Shown here: piece after piece, positions 25,913 through 35,925 of the stretch
Position numbering within the stretch: the stretch's first letter is position 1
Layout of the letters: every line of letters starts with the position of its first letter
Assembly: GCF_018860915.1 (NCBI RefSeq)
Contig: NZ_JAHKQD010000053.1
Span: forward strand, 1 to 64,000
Length of the DNA: 64,000 bases
Direction of reading: 5' to 3'
Source: Colwellia sp. C2M11
GTDB lineage: Bacteria > Pseudomonadota > Gammaproteobacteria > Enterobacterales > Alteromonadaceae
Program-made: the position numbers and the translations under genes
The notes under the pieces: model-generated
What the model saw: only the letters and a program-made list of their open reading frames with translations
Database searches by the model: none
What the model was told of the DNA's origin: nothing

Positions 25913-26524
25913 TCACCTAGCTTGCGATCCTTTCTTTACTGAGCTTTGTTCCGTTTGATTATCTGGCTGATTAGCCTGACGAATATAATCTCGGCAACTC
26001 CTTGTGCCATTACGTAAGTGTTTTTCAACGGCACTGATAGTGATGCCAAGATGTTCAGCTATTTCCTTATGGCTCATACCATTAACCTTACGTAATAAAA
26101 ATACCCGACGACACTTATTTGGCAATGCATTAGCAGCTTTATAATATAACATCACTGATTGCTGAGCTTCTAGCTCATCTTCAAGCGTATCTTTACCATC
26201 GACAGGAATCGAGGCAAGTCTATCTTCAATGTAAACTGTCATCTGCCTAGATTTTCGATTTAGTTCATTAAGTGCTACATTTTTAGCGACTCTGAATAAA
26301 TAAGCTTTAGGATTATTAATACTACTTTTATTTTCAATGTTAACAGCTTTTAAATAAGCCTCTTGAGTCACATCCTCAATATCTTCATCTTTGGATAAAA
26401 ACCGTTTTAAGAAATTCTTTAAAAAATCTATATTCTCGATAAAAGTACTAGAGACTCCTGTATTTTTCGAGCTCTGCGTCCGATATTCATTTTTTACAGA
26501 AGAATCTCGTTTAATTTTTGTCAT
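25913..26524 (-). CDS. ECF sigma factor, FecI type
   Basis: 203 residues from ATG 26524 (AGGTG upstream; the frame is open to 26545). Region 2 is seen around DFLKNFLKRFLSKDEDIEDVTQEAYLKA and PKAYLFRVAKNVALN; region 4 is ALPNKCRRVFLLRKVNGMSHKEIAEHLGITISAVEKHL. It should direct RNA polymerase to the receptor promoter when the receptor/FecR pair signals. An N-terminal tail of about 30 Ser/Thr/Lys-rich residues and the C-terminal QPDNQTEQSS tail are extra. Confidence 0.9.
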   Translation of the reverse strand: MTKIKRDSSVKNEYRTQSSKNTGVSSTFIENIDFLKNFLKRFLSKDEDIEDVTQEAYLKAVNIENKSSINNPKAYLFRVAKNVALNELNRKSRQMTVYIEDRLASIPVDGKDTLEDELEAQQSVMLYYKAANALPNKCRRVFLLRKVNGMSHKEIAEHLGITISAVEKHLRNGTRSCRDYIRQANQPDNQTEQSSVKKGSQAR

Positions 26525-26785
26525 TATAAAACACCTGTTCCGCAACTAATTGCTGAATTGATAAAACCTCGTAATTAAAAGTTCAAAACTTAGACATAAT
26601 TTTCAATAAATTATATTTATTACAGATACACATAGATAAAAAAGCATAAAAATCGAGTTTACTTTATTTTCTATTAGCCCCTAGCTATATGCTTTATTCT
26701 TTTCATCAATTATTAACCCTTATAACAACCAAATTAATACCCGTTTGAAAACACAGTTCATTAAAGATATGTGTATTGATGTAAA
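26525..26785. other. upstream region of the sigma/anti-sigma/receptor set
   Basis: About 260 bp of AT-rich DNA that must hold the promoter of the FecI-type gene. No convincing promoter or operator could be picked by eye. From 26891 to 27116, on the far side of the gene relic, nothing else is recognised beyond the repeat head noted there. Confidence 0.4.
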
Positions 26786-26890
26786 AAGGTTATACGTTGG
26801 ATAATTTTGATACATTTCAAAACTATTGTTTTGGTTATACTTTAATAAAATAGTAAGAAGTATTCAGTCTTCCGGATGTGTCTCATTTAT
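26786..26890 (-). pseudogene. deleted copy of the 20.1-kb exported-protein gene
   Basis: AAAGGTTATACGTTGGATAA at 26788 matches AAAGGTTATAAGTTGGATAA near 20125. Then TTTCAAAACTATTGTTTTGG and AGTATTCAGTCTTCCGG match 20338-20400. The roughly 190 bp between these two parts in the intact gene are missing. It is therefore an internally deleted, non-coding relic 6 kb from its source. Just after it (26890-26913) comes AGGATACTCGTTTATAAAAC, a diverged head of the 12.7-kb repeats. Confidence 0.75.
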
Positions 26891-27116
26891 CCAGGATACT
26901 CGTTTATAAAACATCTTAAAATAATAATACAAGTTAAATTGTGACTAAAAACAAGTAGAATAATAACTTATCTACCTGATTCAAATCATTTACGAAGTAA
27001 TTAATTTAAAAGAAGAGGTGTTTTTATATGTGCAAAGTATTAACTATGGTAGTAAGTATATATTCACGATAAAAATTAGCCTAACTTATTATCGTGAATG
27101 AGAAAAGTTATATCGA

Positions 27117-27863
27117 TTAATCACTAATAATATTTAAGCTCACAACGGATTTATCACTGTTTTTAGCCTGTGAACGTTTAATTAAATCATATAAATTATG
27201 CTGCGAACTTAACATACAATAAATAGCTTTAAAGTAATCTCTTTTATACAGCTCTTGTACTTGTTCAGGTTGAAGGTTATTCAATACATCTTCATTAATC
27301 GCATATATACCTCCAGCCTGATGTTTTTCACCTGTAGCAAAGACAAACTCAAATTTTATCGCTTTAATTAAGTTTTGCTGCGTAAGAAAGTCAATAAAAC
27401 TCACCGTTGCTGCTTTTTGTTGTGAATTGCTCACTAATTCTTTCGTGATGGTATTAAATAGTTCGCTCGGTTTACCTAATGTGAATAATGCATCGCCTTC
27501 GGTTTCACTTAAGTAATCACTTGTTGTATCTGCTGCTACATGCCACTTTTTTTTCTCTGGATCAGTAACAACTAATGAAAAAGGCCAAGTTCTCATCGCT
27601 AAAGGAACATAAGAAGCTTGCCACTCTTGGGGGGAATAATACAAATTTTCATTTTGTATCAAACCAAACAATGCAATAGAAAACAATTGACCATTATTTT
27701 TATTTTTTATAAAGAATAATGGAAAACAACTACTTGCAGCAGGGAATTCATGCATATTAATCGGTACTAATTGTTCAGATTGAACATGAGGGAAGTGATG
27801 GTTTTTTATTTTTTTTAAATCACCATGTACTTCAATAGTTAACTTTTCGATAGATGTGTTCAT
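27117..27863 (-). CDS. SapC-like protein
   Basis: 248 residues from ATG 27863 (AAGGA 7 bp upstream). The SapC family pattern is present: VPINMHEFPAASSCFPLFFIKN near the start, then LFSIALFGL, NLYY...WQASYVPLAMRTWPFSLV, and LFTLGKPSEL. SapC-like genes recur with tryptophan-halogenase-like genes and TonB receptors in carbohydrate-utilisation loci of Alteromonadales, Caulobacter and Xanthomonas. The biochemical role is unknown; the name comes from a Campylobacter S-layer protein. It follows the halogenase-like gene by 1 bp. Confidence 0.85.
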   Translation of the reverse strand: MNTSIEKLTIEVHGDLKKIKNHHFPHVQSEQLVPINMHEFPAASSCFPLFFIKNKNNGQLFSIALFGLIQNENLYYSPQEWQASYVPLAMRTWPFSLVVTDPEKKKWHVAADTTSDYLSETEGDALFTLGKPSELFNTITKELVSNSQQKAATVSFIDFLTQQNLIKAIKFEFVFATGEKHQAGGIYAINEDVLNNLQPEQVQELYKRDYFKAIYCMLSSQHNLYDLIKRSQAKNSDKSVVSLNIISD

Positions 27864-27864
27864 C

Positions 27865-29406
27865 TTAAATCCTTGAGAATCCATATTGCTTAATGCGATT
27901 AATCAATGCGCGATGTTGAGGTAAATTAGTACATAAATTGTCTTGTTCTTTCATTTTCATTGCTATCACTTTATCTGCTCTACTTGTCTCATTATACAAA
28001 TGACCACTATTCGTAAAATCAGTTTGAAAGCCCATGCCATATAGTACATATTGATAACTCGCTGCACGAAAAACGTCAAATTGACTTGGAAAATCATAGT
28101 CAGACGGGGCTTCATATTGCCACGCTTCAAGGCGATTTTTAAGTGATGTTGACATAGAGTTCGGAGCACGATTATCAACCCAAAAAGGTTCATCCCTTTT
28201 GCTTAATACATAATGTAATTTTATAAAGTCGATCACGCCGTTCCAGCGTTCAATAAATGCGTTGTTAAAACGTTGAGCCGTATTTTTTATTGCATTATTA
28301 TTTGCAGGAAATTGATCCGCTAACATTGCTGCCGATGTTTCAATAAACATTAATGCTGAAGCTTCTAATGGCTCAATAAAGCCCGCAGCTAGACCTATGG
28401 CAACACAATTTTTTTTCCAAAAAATTTCTCTGTGTCCGGTTTTAAACGTAATTTTTCTTGGTGTTAATTTTTCAGACTGCTCACCTAAATAATGGTTTAA
28501 CGTTTTTTCTGCTATAGAGTCCGTTGTATGGTGGCTAGAAAATACATAACCAATACCACGTCTATTAGATAAACCGATATCCCAAATCCAACCACTTTCT
28601 TGAGCAGTAGATTGCGTATAACAAGGAATAGGACTATCTGGATCAGAATAAGGTTTTTGTAACACTAAGGCACTATCACAAAATATTTGATTACTTTTAT
28701 CTACAAAATCAACATCCATAGCTTTACCCAGTAAAAGGCTATTGAAACCACTACAATCAACAAAAAAATCACCTTTAATTTCACCTGACTCATAACACAG
28801 TAAACTTTGAATATTACCCGTATTATCTTTAATAACGTCTTTCATATCATCTTGAATATACCGAACGTTCAAATTTTCAGTACAGTGTTTTTTTAGCAAA
28901 GCACAGAATTTTTTTGCATCGAGGTGATAACCATAATTGGCTATATCTTTGTATTCGGCTGTATTTAATGTTTTTGGCGCGAGTCCATGCTCACATACAG
29001 CCTCTTGACAGCTTACAGTAGATGAAAATGATTTTTCACTCCACTTTTCTGACTGCCAGTAAGGAGCTAAATTAATGTGGGGGTAAGCTTTTGGTGTGTT
29101 AAATGGGTGGTAATAGAAATCTTGGTTTGAATTATTTGTCCAAGAAACAAATTTGCTAGCTTGCTTAAATGTAGCATCACATTGGGTAATAAGATCGTTT
29201 TCACTTATCCCTATTTTCTTCAAGGTTGCCCGCATAGTTGGCCATGTGCCTTCACCTACGCCTATGGTGCCAACCGCTTTTGATTCAATAAGCGTTATAG
29301 TGTTACTTGTCGATGATGGACTAAGTTTATTTGCTAATACCCCTGCACTTATCCACCCCGCGGCACCGCCACCAAGAATCACTATATCTTTAATAGCTTT
29401 TGGCAT
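27865..29406 (-). CDS. tryptophan-halogenase-like flavoprotein
   Basis: 513 residues from ATG 29406 (GGGGAA upstream). An FAD-binding GGGAAGW lies at about 12-18, and the conserved GVGEGTWPT is around 50-60. The family WxWxIP motif appears as WIWDIGL, and a catalytic-region Lys (SKAVGTIGVGE) is in place. Members of this type in sugar-uptake loci have never been shown to chlorinate tryptophan; a role in modifying or sensing a carbohydrate or peptide is inferred from context only. It stands between the TonB receptor and the SapC-like gene. Confidence 0.85.
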   Translation of the reverse strand: MPKAIKDIVILGGGAAGWISAGVLANKLSPSSTSNTITLIESKAVGTIGVGEGTWPTMRATLKKIGISENDLITQCDATFKQASKFVSWTNNSNQDFYYHPFNTPKAYPHINLAPYWQSEKWSEKSFSSTVSCQEAVCEHGLAPKTLNTAEYKDIANYGYHLDAKKFCALLKKHCTENLNVRYIQDDMKDVIKDNTGNIQSLLCYESGEIKGDFFVDCSGFNSLLLGKAMDVDFVDKSNQIFCDSALVLQKPYSDPDSPIPCYTQSTAQESGWIWDIGLSNRRGIGYVFSSHHTTDSIAEKTLNHYLGEQSEKLTPRKITFKTGHREIFWKKNCVAIGLAAGFIEPLEASALMFIETSAAMLADQFPANNNAIKNTAQRFNNAFIERWNGVIDFIKLHYVLSKRDEPFWVDNRAPNSMSTSLKNRLEAWQYEAPSDYDFPSQFDVFRAASYQYVLYGMGFQTDFTNSGHLYNETSRADKVIAMKMKEQDNLCTNLPQHRALINRIKQYGFSRI

Positions 29407-29440
29407 TTGTTGTTCCCCACTTACTTCGCTATTAATAGTT

Positions 29441-29520
29441 AACCTCAACTCAATTTATTTAAACTCAGTTCAACTAATGTAAGCTTTAATAAGTTTATTC
29501 TTGAAAATTGAGTTGAGGTT
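29441..29520 (-). promoter_or_regulatory. intercistronic long stem-loop
   Basis: A perfect 16-bp inverted repeat, AACCTCAACTCAATTT (29441-29456) against 29505-29520, with a 48-nt loop. In the minus-strand message it lies between the TonB receptor stop and the halogenase-like start, 35 nt before the latter. There is no T run, so processing, stability or attenuation is more likely than simple termination. Confidence 0.55.
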
Positions 29521-29562
29521 GGTTAGCTTCAAAGCGCACATCACGCTTTGAAGCTATGCCCA

Positions 29563-32307
29563 CTAAAACGTATAACGAGCGCCAAATTTAATGGTACGGC
29601 CATAAATTTGAATTGAACCTGGTAAATCACTACGACCTTGGAAAGTGCGATTTTGCTCATTTAACAGGTTATTACCTTCAAGGAACAATTGAGCATTATC
29701 ACTTAGGTTATAATTAAACGATGCAGTTACCATAGAAACGGCTTCTCCAGTCGTTTGATAATCATCACCTAATGGACTATAAGGGTCAACAACATAATCA
29801 CCCGTATAATCTAGTGCAATTTGTGTACTAATTTTGTCTTTTTCATAAATTAATGATAATGAATAAGACGTATCAGCAACACCCGTTAATGGACCCGCTT
29901 TTTCACCGTTAACAATAGTACTCGAATCAGTGTACGCATAACTTGCTGTAACACCAAAACCATTCTCGAAGAATTTTTGTATTGCTATCTCAATCCCTTC
30001 CACTTCTGCTGAATCACCATTAATTGGCTGTGTAACAGTAAAAGATTCACCTGCGATTGTGACATTGGTCGTATTTGATGTAATAAAACCATCTAAATCT
30101 TTTCTAAATGCTGATGCACTCAATAAACTATTTTCGGCAAAGTACCACTCAATCGCGATATCAAACTGATCAGCAAAAACAGGTTCTATATTAGCATTAC
30201 CACTTATGTCCATTGTAAATAGACCTGATTGCGCATTATCAGTAGTAAGTGGAGCCATTTGATCCAGTGTTGGACGAGACAATGATTGCCCAGCACCAAG
30301 CCTCAACAGTAAGTCTTCTTGAAGGTAGATACCAAAGTTGGCAGCTGGCAATAATTTACTATAATCACCTTTAGCTAATTGAGCTGCACTATCTGAATAC
30401 TCAACATCCCATGAAGGGTTAGCTGCATTTGGATCCACGATTTGAATAGATAATATTTCGTTATATGAATAACCCGCTGATACATCAGTACTTATATACC
30501 TAACACCAACATTACCAAACCAACCTTCGCCTTCAAAGTTAGCTTGGAAGTAAGCTGCGGTTGTGTTTTCTTCAATATCATATGAATTTACAGGATTAAT
30601 TACTGGCTCCCATAATGCAGATTCATTCTCACCAAAGGTTCGTGTGTTACCAGCATAATCAGTAATCGTTTGACCGTCAGATGCAGCTAAACCAGCAGCA
30701 TAATCAGGGATACTAAAAATAGGGAAAGAGCGTGGTATATCAGCACTGTCACCTTCAAAAAAATTATCAAAAGGAAAATCTCGTACTACATCAGCCCCTA
30801 CCTCACCAAATGTGAAAGGATAACCACAATAGTTACAAGCACCTGTTTCATAGTTATTATATGCTGTGTTAGTTTTATTTCTGCTGGTGTAAGCTGCACC
30901 AAAATCAACACTAGTCAGGTACTCACCATCGAGTTCCCATTCAGCATCCATAGTATAACCAGTTACGGTATCTTCAATGTCACTACCGTCACGAGCAGCC
31001 CAATGTGGAGAAAAGTCGTCATTACCAAAATCATCAGAAGTACGACCTTCTGTCCAATTTGGAATATAATCAGGTAGTCCTCCTTCATTTAATTGATATC
31101 GTCCTGAATGAGCCCCTGGTGAACCCGCTACCACGAATGTATTTTTACCACCTGAATCACGAGAGGAGTTTGAACGATATACATCGGCTTTTATCGTCAA
31201 TTCATCTGTTAACAGGTATTCTGCATTTAACGCATACATACTAGTATCTACGGTACGATGCTCATCTAATGTAACGACTTCCATGGTTACATCAGCAATA
31301 TCCATCCCTGTTACTACATTGCCATCTAATGTGATATTAGATAAGCGATCTTGTGCTTCACTCTCATCAACCATATAAAATGATTGAGCAAAACCCGTTT
31401 TATCAGCTTCTAACTTTGTAATTAAAATATCAGCTGTTAACGATAAACGATCGGTTGGTCGCCATTGTAGAGTAGAAGTAATACCATTACGTTTAAAGTC
31501 AGTTTCATATGCACCTATGCCATAGGAGCCTGGCATAACCAAATTTTGTTCATTTTCCGTAATAACACCATCTTCATTAACATCGTATTCAATACCATCG
31601 TTAACACCGAAAATATAATTATCAAACATATCATCAGATCTTTCTGTGCCTGAAGACGAACTGAAGCCAACAATAAAGCCAAAGGTTTCATCATCGTTGG
31701 TATTACTGAACACGCCATTAAATTTTTTACCAATCTCTTCTGAAAAATCGTTATAATCTCCAGTAATAGATACCGCACCATGCATGCCTGGGTTAGTAAA
31801 CGGTCGTGCTGACTTAAGGTTAACAGCGCCACCAATACTACCTTCAAGGTTCTTACCTTGAACTGTCTTCCATACATCGGCACCACTTATCATTTCAGAT
31901 GGGATAACATCAAAAGCAAAGTTTCTGCCTCCATCATCTGTTGCCAGAATACGGTTATTTAAAGTAACGATAGTAAACTCAGGGCCTAAACCTCGAATAT
32001 TAACATATTGAGCTTCCCCACCTCTTGTTCTACTAACCGTAATACCTGGAATATGCGATAAAGAATCAGCTACGTTATCATCAGGAAAACGACCTAATTC
32101 TTCCGCAGCAATTGAATCAACAAGTGAATTTGCATCTTTTTTATTAGCCAGTGATTCAGCTAAACTACTTCTTACACCGGTAACAACAATAACTTCAGAT
32201 TCTTCATCTGCAGTTTCTTGTGCACTAACATTAGCTGTCGCAAGTATTGCTGCGACAGCTATAGACAGCGTTGTTTTAGTAAATTGATTTTCTTTTTTAT
32301 TTTTCAT
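29563..32307 (-). CDS. TonB-dependent receptor of the amino-sugar locus
   Basis: 914 residues from ATG 32307 (AAGG upstream; the frame is open to 32349). Signal peptide KTTLSIAVAAILATANVSAQ, TonB box EVIVVTGVR, plug (SIAAEELGRFPDDNVADSLSHIPGITVSRTRGG...NIRGLGPEFTIVTLNNR...VWKTVQGKNLEGSIGG) and a C-terminal barrel ending FGARYTF. The GRFPDDNVAD plug pattern is that of TonB-dependent receptors in polysaccharide loci. With NagA, NagK and NagP nearby, chito-oligosaccharides or GalNAc/GlcNAc glycans are the likely ligands. Confidence 0.9.
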   Translation of the reverse strand: MKNKKENQFTKTTLSIAVAAILATANVSAQETADEESEVIVVTGVRSSLAESLANKKDANSLVDSIAAEELGRFPDDNVADSLSHIPGITVSRTRGGEAQYVNIRGLGPEFTIVTLNNRILATDDGGRNFAFDVIPSEMISGADVWKTVQGKNLEGSIGGAVNLKSARPFTNPGMHGAVSITGDYNDFSEEIGKKFNGVFSNTNDDETFGFIVGFSSSSGTERSDDMFDNYIFGVNDGIEYDVNEDGVITENEQNLVMPGSYGIGAYETDFKRNGITSTLQWRPTDRLSLTADILITKLEADKTGFAQSFYMVDESEAQDRLSNITLDGNVVTGMDIADVTMEVVTLDEHRTVDTSMYALNAEYLLTDELTIKADVYRSNSSRDSGGKNTFVVAGSPGAHSGRYQLNEGGLPDYIPNWTEGRTSDDFGNDDFSPHWAARDGSDIEDTVTGYTMDAEWELDGEYLTSVDFGAAYTSRNKTNTAYNNYETGACNYCGYPFTFGEVGADVVRDFPFDNFFEGDSADIPRSFPIFSIPDYAAGLAASDGQTITDYAGNTRTFGENESALWEPVINPVNSYDIEENTTAAYFQANFEGEGWFGNVGVRYISTDVSAGYSYNEILSIQIVDPNAANPSWDVEYSDSAAQLAKGDYSKLLPAANFGIYLQEDLLLRLGAGQSLSRPTLDQMAPLTTDNAQSGLFTMDISGNANIEPVFADQFDIAIEWYFAENSLLSASAFRKDLDGFITSNTTNVTIAGESFTVTQPINGDSAEVEGIEIAIQKFFENGFGVTASYAYTDSSTIVNGEKAGPLTGVADTSYSLSLIYEKDKISTQIALDYTGDYVVDPYSPLGDDYQTTGEAVSMVTASFNYNLSDNAQLFLEGNNLLNEQNRTFQGRSDLPGSIQIYGRTIKFGARYTF

Positions 32308-32868
32308 GACGTGTACCTTCCCTACTATTATGTTTTTTTTATAGTTCACTTAATGTTAATTCCGCCCTAACACCGAAGCAAAACGAAATCAACATCAAAG
32401 CTTACAAAAACAATACTGAAGTAAAATGAAACCACTGTCAAGCATGAATACGCACAATAAGAAAGGCAATGAAAGCAATCAAAGATAAATATTCGTAATA
32501 ATAAGTCAGTGACTATTATTATGTGATATAGATTAAGTAATGAAGCAGAAAACTTGCGGTAATTGAATTAACGAAATGATATGGCTTTGCCATTAATTTA
32601 GAATAATAAATCAATAGCAAAGCCAGTAATAAGACCCCTACTCCAGTTATACATTTTATGTTCAGAAAATACAGCTCTGCTATAGACGCATGAACTTGGT
32701 ACAACTTATTCTGCCTTAGAATAAAAATTAAATCATGATTTACGCAATCAGTTACCCTTACAACACTAACAGCAGTTACGAAAGTGGATTTTCATGAAGT
32801 ATCGACGGTTAATATTCACCACTCTTTATAAAACTAACAATTCGTTGCTATTCTATTTTTAGCCGTAT
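32308..32868. other. intergenic region upstream of the amino-sugar TonB receptor
   Basis: 561 bp without a convincing gene; it should hold the receptor promoter. A 61-codon frame on the minus strand (32519-32704, TTG start) codes a hydrophobic peptide but has only a weak AAGG ribosome-binding site. No clear operator palindrome was identified. Confidence 0.4.
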
Positions 32869-33969
32869 TTAAATTTTGATAAATAACCTTTTGATATACA
32901 TCCAGTAACAGATCCCCCAAAGTACAGCCCATACTAATGCACTCGTAAGCACCTCGGTAGTAAACTGACCTGTCCAAGAAAATAATGCGTAAGTAAATGG
33001 ATGCAGTATACTCTCAATAAGATCCGCCCCACCTACATGTGCAAAAAGATAAATAAAAATAGAATTCATACTCACAACGCCAAAGAACAGCGGCCATCGC
33101 TTGTTAAACTTTTTAATATCAACAATCCAGTATAAAAAAGCCAATGTTAGTATTGACCACCCCCCACTTACGATAACGAACGAAGACGTTGCTATTCGTT
33201 TGATAATAGGCGTAATTGGATTTAATAAATACCCTAATATTACAAGCGCACCTCCAATAACAATCATCTTTATAAGCTTATTAGTAGCGGATTTATCTTC
33301 CATCAATAACTTACCAATGACCACTCCCCAAATAGTATGAGCAGAAGTAGGTATCATATTAAAAGACACCCAACCACCATTAGAGTCACCACCATAAAGT
33401 TGATCTAGCCATGACCCAAAATTTTGATTCATCACAAAAGCATGGTTATATCCTTCAACAGAAAAAAATCGATATAAAGCTTCAGTCAGTAATAAAAGAC
33501 TTATAGAAAAAAGCACTTGGAACCTAATAGAGCGATTTAAAACAAGGTAGGCTATAGAATATGCCCCACCAATTTGTACTAACACATTTTGAAAATAGAA
33601 AGTAATTTCACCTGAAGGTATGCAATACAGTACCCATCCCATCACAACGAGTGTTAACGCTCGCTGATGAGTATGCCTTGCAATTCTCTGACTTGTATCT
33701 CCCTTCTTTATACGGCTTTGAATCGCATAAGGCAGAGAAAGACCAACAATAAACATAAAGTAAGGCTGAATAAGATCCCAGAAACGTAAGCCATGCCATG
33801 GATGATGATGAAATTGGATATTAATTGCAGTGACGAGGTCATTACCAAAAACTTCAGGGGTGAAGTAATTGTATATATTAACAAACTCACCAAGCAGCAA
33901 AAACATTGTTAACCCACGAAATATATCTATTGATAATATTCTATCTACGGACTTATTTTCAGCTTGCAT
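32869..33969 (-). CDS. nagX: NagX-like membrane acyltransferase (DUF5009)
   Basis: 366 residues from ATG 33969 with GAGG 6 bp upstream. It is a polytopic membrane protein of about ten helices, starting RILSIDIFRGLTMFLLLGEF, the opening of the HGSNAT/DUF5009 family. Family landmarks HHPWHGLRFWDLIQPYFMFIVG and WVLYCIPSGEI are present. NagX genes accompany GlcNAc catabolism in Shewanella and Alteromonas; by relation to heparan-glucosaminide N-acetyltransferase it may acetylate imported glucosaminides at the membrane. 42 bp separate it from the permease, same direction. Confidence 0.8.
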   Translation of the reverse strand: MQAENKSVDRILSIDIFRGLTMFLLLGEFVNIYNYFTPEVFGNDLVTAINIQFHHHPWHGLRFWDLIQPYFMFIVGLSLPYAIQSRIKKGDTSQRIARHTHQRALTLVVMGWVLYCIPSGEITFYFQNVLVQIGGAYSIAYLVLNRSIRFQVLFSISLLLLTEALYRFFSVEGYNHAFVMNQNFGSWLDQLYGGDSNGGWVSFNMIPTSAHTIWGVVIGKLLMEDKSATNKLIKMIVIGGALVILGYLLNPITPIIKRIATSSFVIVSGGWSILTLAFLYWIVDIKKFNKRWPLFFGVVSMNSIFIYLFAHVGGADLIESILHPFTYALFSWTGQFTTEVLTSALVWAVLWGICYWMYIKRLFIKI

Positions 33970-34011
33970 TCCACACCTCAACTTCAATCACTATTAATGA
34001 GTAGCTCAACT

Positions 34012-35352
34012 TTATAAAGATTGCTTATTCCAATGACGAACCTTATGCCCTTTCAATGCATAAAATAAAATAAATAAATAACAAGGCAGCATTACCATAT
34101 ATGAACTTTGGGAATTACTCGTCACTTCAGTTAAAGCACCATAAGCCAAAGGTAATATTGCTCCCCCCGAAATCCCCATAATCAATAGAGCTGAGCCTGT
34201 TTCTATATGCTTACCTAAACCACTTAAAGCCATTGGCCAGACTGCCGGCCAAACTAATGCATTAGCAAAACCGAGCAAAGCAACATATAAAACTACATCA
34301 GGCAAATAACCTACTTCTTGCCAAAAAATTAAACTAGACCAAACAACTGCACTATCTTTTGGTGTAATCATAATGAGAAAAGTGAGTAGCAAACCTAATA
34401 CGGCTGACAGCATTAGAGCTGATTCCTGTTTTATAAATCGAGGAATACTGAACATACCAACAATGTAAGCGAGTACCATAAATGCCATGGTATATGAGGT
34501 AAGTTGACCAAAATTTTCAACACCAAGTTCTTGACCAAATAAACCGATAGTATCACCAGCGATAACTTCAACACCGACATATAAAAATAATGTAACAACA
34601 CCTAAAATAAGTTGCGGATAAGCAAAGATAGAATCATTATCATTGTCTTGTTTGCCATCTTGTTTTTTTTCTGTTGAATTCATTGCAGGCAAAGGTGATA
34701 GTTTGATAAAAATAGCTAATACAATAAGCGTTGCTGCCATAATCAAATAAGGGTCTGCTAATCGCTGGGCAAGCTCATTTAATTGAATATTGCGCTCAAT
34801 ATCATTGAGTGCTGCTAATTGGTTTTCATCAAATTGCCCCATATTACCTAAAATAAAAGCGGTAAAAATAATCGGTGCAACAACACCCGCACCTTTATTT
34901 AGCAAGCCCATAATACTAATTCTAACCGCAGCCGACTCCTCTGGTCCTAAAAGTACAATGTAAGGGTTAGCAGCTGTTTGTAAAATAGTTAGTCCTGTAC
35001 CCAACATAAACAAACCAAATAAGAATATGCTAAACATGCGTTCATTAGCTGCAGGAATAAATATTAGTGAACCAATTGCCATCACTAATAAACCTAACAT
35101 CATGCCATTTTTATAACCAGTACGCTTCAATACAAAAGCCATGGGTAATGCCATTACGGTGTAAGCGATATAAAAAGCCATGGTAACAAAGTAAGCCTCC
35201 ATATGATTTAGCTCACAAGCAATTTTTAAAAACGGAATTAAAGAGCCGTTTAACCATGTAACAAAGCCAAAAACAAAGAATAACGTTCCTATAATGAACA
35301 TTGGTATCACACTAACACTTTGTCGTATATTTGAATGATTAGTAGCATCCAT
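34012..35352 (-). CDS. nagP: MFS sugar permease, NagP/FucP type
   Basis: 446 residues, twelve membrane helices, no signal peptide. It belongs to the fucose/glucose:H+ symporter branch: LFFVFGFVTWLNGSLIPFLKIACEL in helix 1, then QTAANPYIVLLGPEESAAVRISIMGLLNKGAGVVAP, a strong family signature. In GlcNAc loci of marine Gammaproteobacteria this type is the N-acetylglucosamine permease NagP. GlcNAc rather than fucose is preferred because NagA and a GlcNAc kinase lie alongside. Confidence 0.87.
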   Translation of the reverse strand: MDATNHSNIRQSVSVIPMFIIGTLFFVFGFVTWLNGSLIPFLKIACELNHMEAYFVTMAFYIAYTVMALPMAFVLKRTGYKNGMMLGLLVMAIGSLIFIPAANERMFSIFLFGLFMLGTGLTILQTAANPYIVLLGPEESAAVRISIMGLLNKGAGVVAPIIFTAFILGNMGQFDENQLAALNDIERNIQLNELAQRLADPYLIMAATLIVLAIFIKLSPLPAMNSTEKKQDGKQDNDNDSIFAYPQLILGVVTLFLYVGVEVIAGDTIGLFGQELGVENFGQLTSYTMAFMVLAYIVGMFSIPRFIKQESALMLSAVLGLLLTFLIMITPKDSAVVWSSLIFWQEVGYLPDVVLYVALLGFANALVWPAVWPMALSGLGKHIETGSALLIMGISGGAILPLAYGALTEVTSNSQSSYMVMLPCYLFILFYALKGHKVRHWNKQSL

Positions 35353-35626
35353 ATTGATTTACCTTATCAAGTTGTATTAATTTCATTGTTACACAAAAAA
35401 AAACACTTTGAAAGACCATGAAAGCATTTGAAATTAAATACAACAAAAAAAACAGGTAAGAAAGCAATAGTAAGGAGGTGCATCAGTATATGCGTAGAAA
35501 TGAAAAATAATGTAAACATGCAAAACCTTCCTAGGTAACTAAATACTTCGTTAGAACGTTAAACAAGGACACTAAATCAATGGTGAAATGTTGTTAATTG
35601 CTATTGAGAAAATTTATAGCCGAAAC

Positions 35627-35654
35627 GATAAATGATAAATGATAAATGATAAAT
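35627..35654. repeat. 7-bp microsatellite GATAAAT x4
   Basis: Four perfect GATAAAT units in tandem within the 573-bp gap between the NagP-type and nagA genes. Confidence 0.9.
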
Positions 35655-35730
35655 TAAGGTGGAAATCTCAAACAAAATATTCTCATCATCACGGTTTTAA
35701 TGGCTTGATCTCGAAATTACCAACAGAGTT

Positions 35731-35763
35731 ACTGGCTTATTATCTTTAGAAAAATAAGCCAGT
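35731..35763. other. 11-bp stem-loop in the nagP-nagA gap
   Basis: ACTGGCTTATT and AATAAGCCAGT are perfect inverted arms with an 11-nt loop. No T run follows on either strand. A second, larger stem CACCAATC / GATTGGTG lies at 35861-35907, about 20 bp after the nagA stop, and is the better nagA terminator candidate. The rest of the gap (35353-35925) shows no gene. Confidence 0.5.
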
Positions 35764-35925
35764 TCTTACTATTAATAATGCACAGAAGGACTATATATGT
35801 TGTGCTTAATTGCTTTTAAGTTGCTTCATCATGCTCAATAATTACTTTCTTAAACATGATCACCAATCATTCTTGCTTTAGTAAGCTTAATGAGTATCCG
35901 ATTGGTGCTAGATGAGCGAATTAAA

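Noticed and set aside
27865..29406. Halogenated natural-product biosynthesis cluster
   Set aside because: The tryptophan-halogenase-like gene is beside SapC and a TonB receptor as in sugar-uptake loci, with no NRPS, PKS or indole-pathway genes.
32519..32704. 61-codon hydrophobic frame upstream of the TonB receptor
   Set aside because: TTG start with only a weak AAGG upstream, AT-rich region, no similarity I recognise; noted only as part of the intergenic region.
35560..35590. AACAAGGACACTAAATC as another copy of the 12.7-kb repeat
   Set aside because: Only about a dozen bases match (AACAAGGACACT) and the CGCTTATAAA part is absent.
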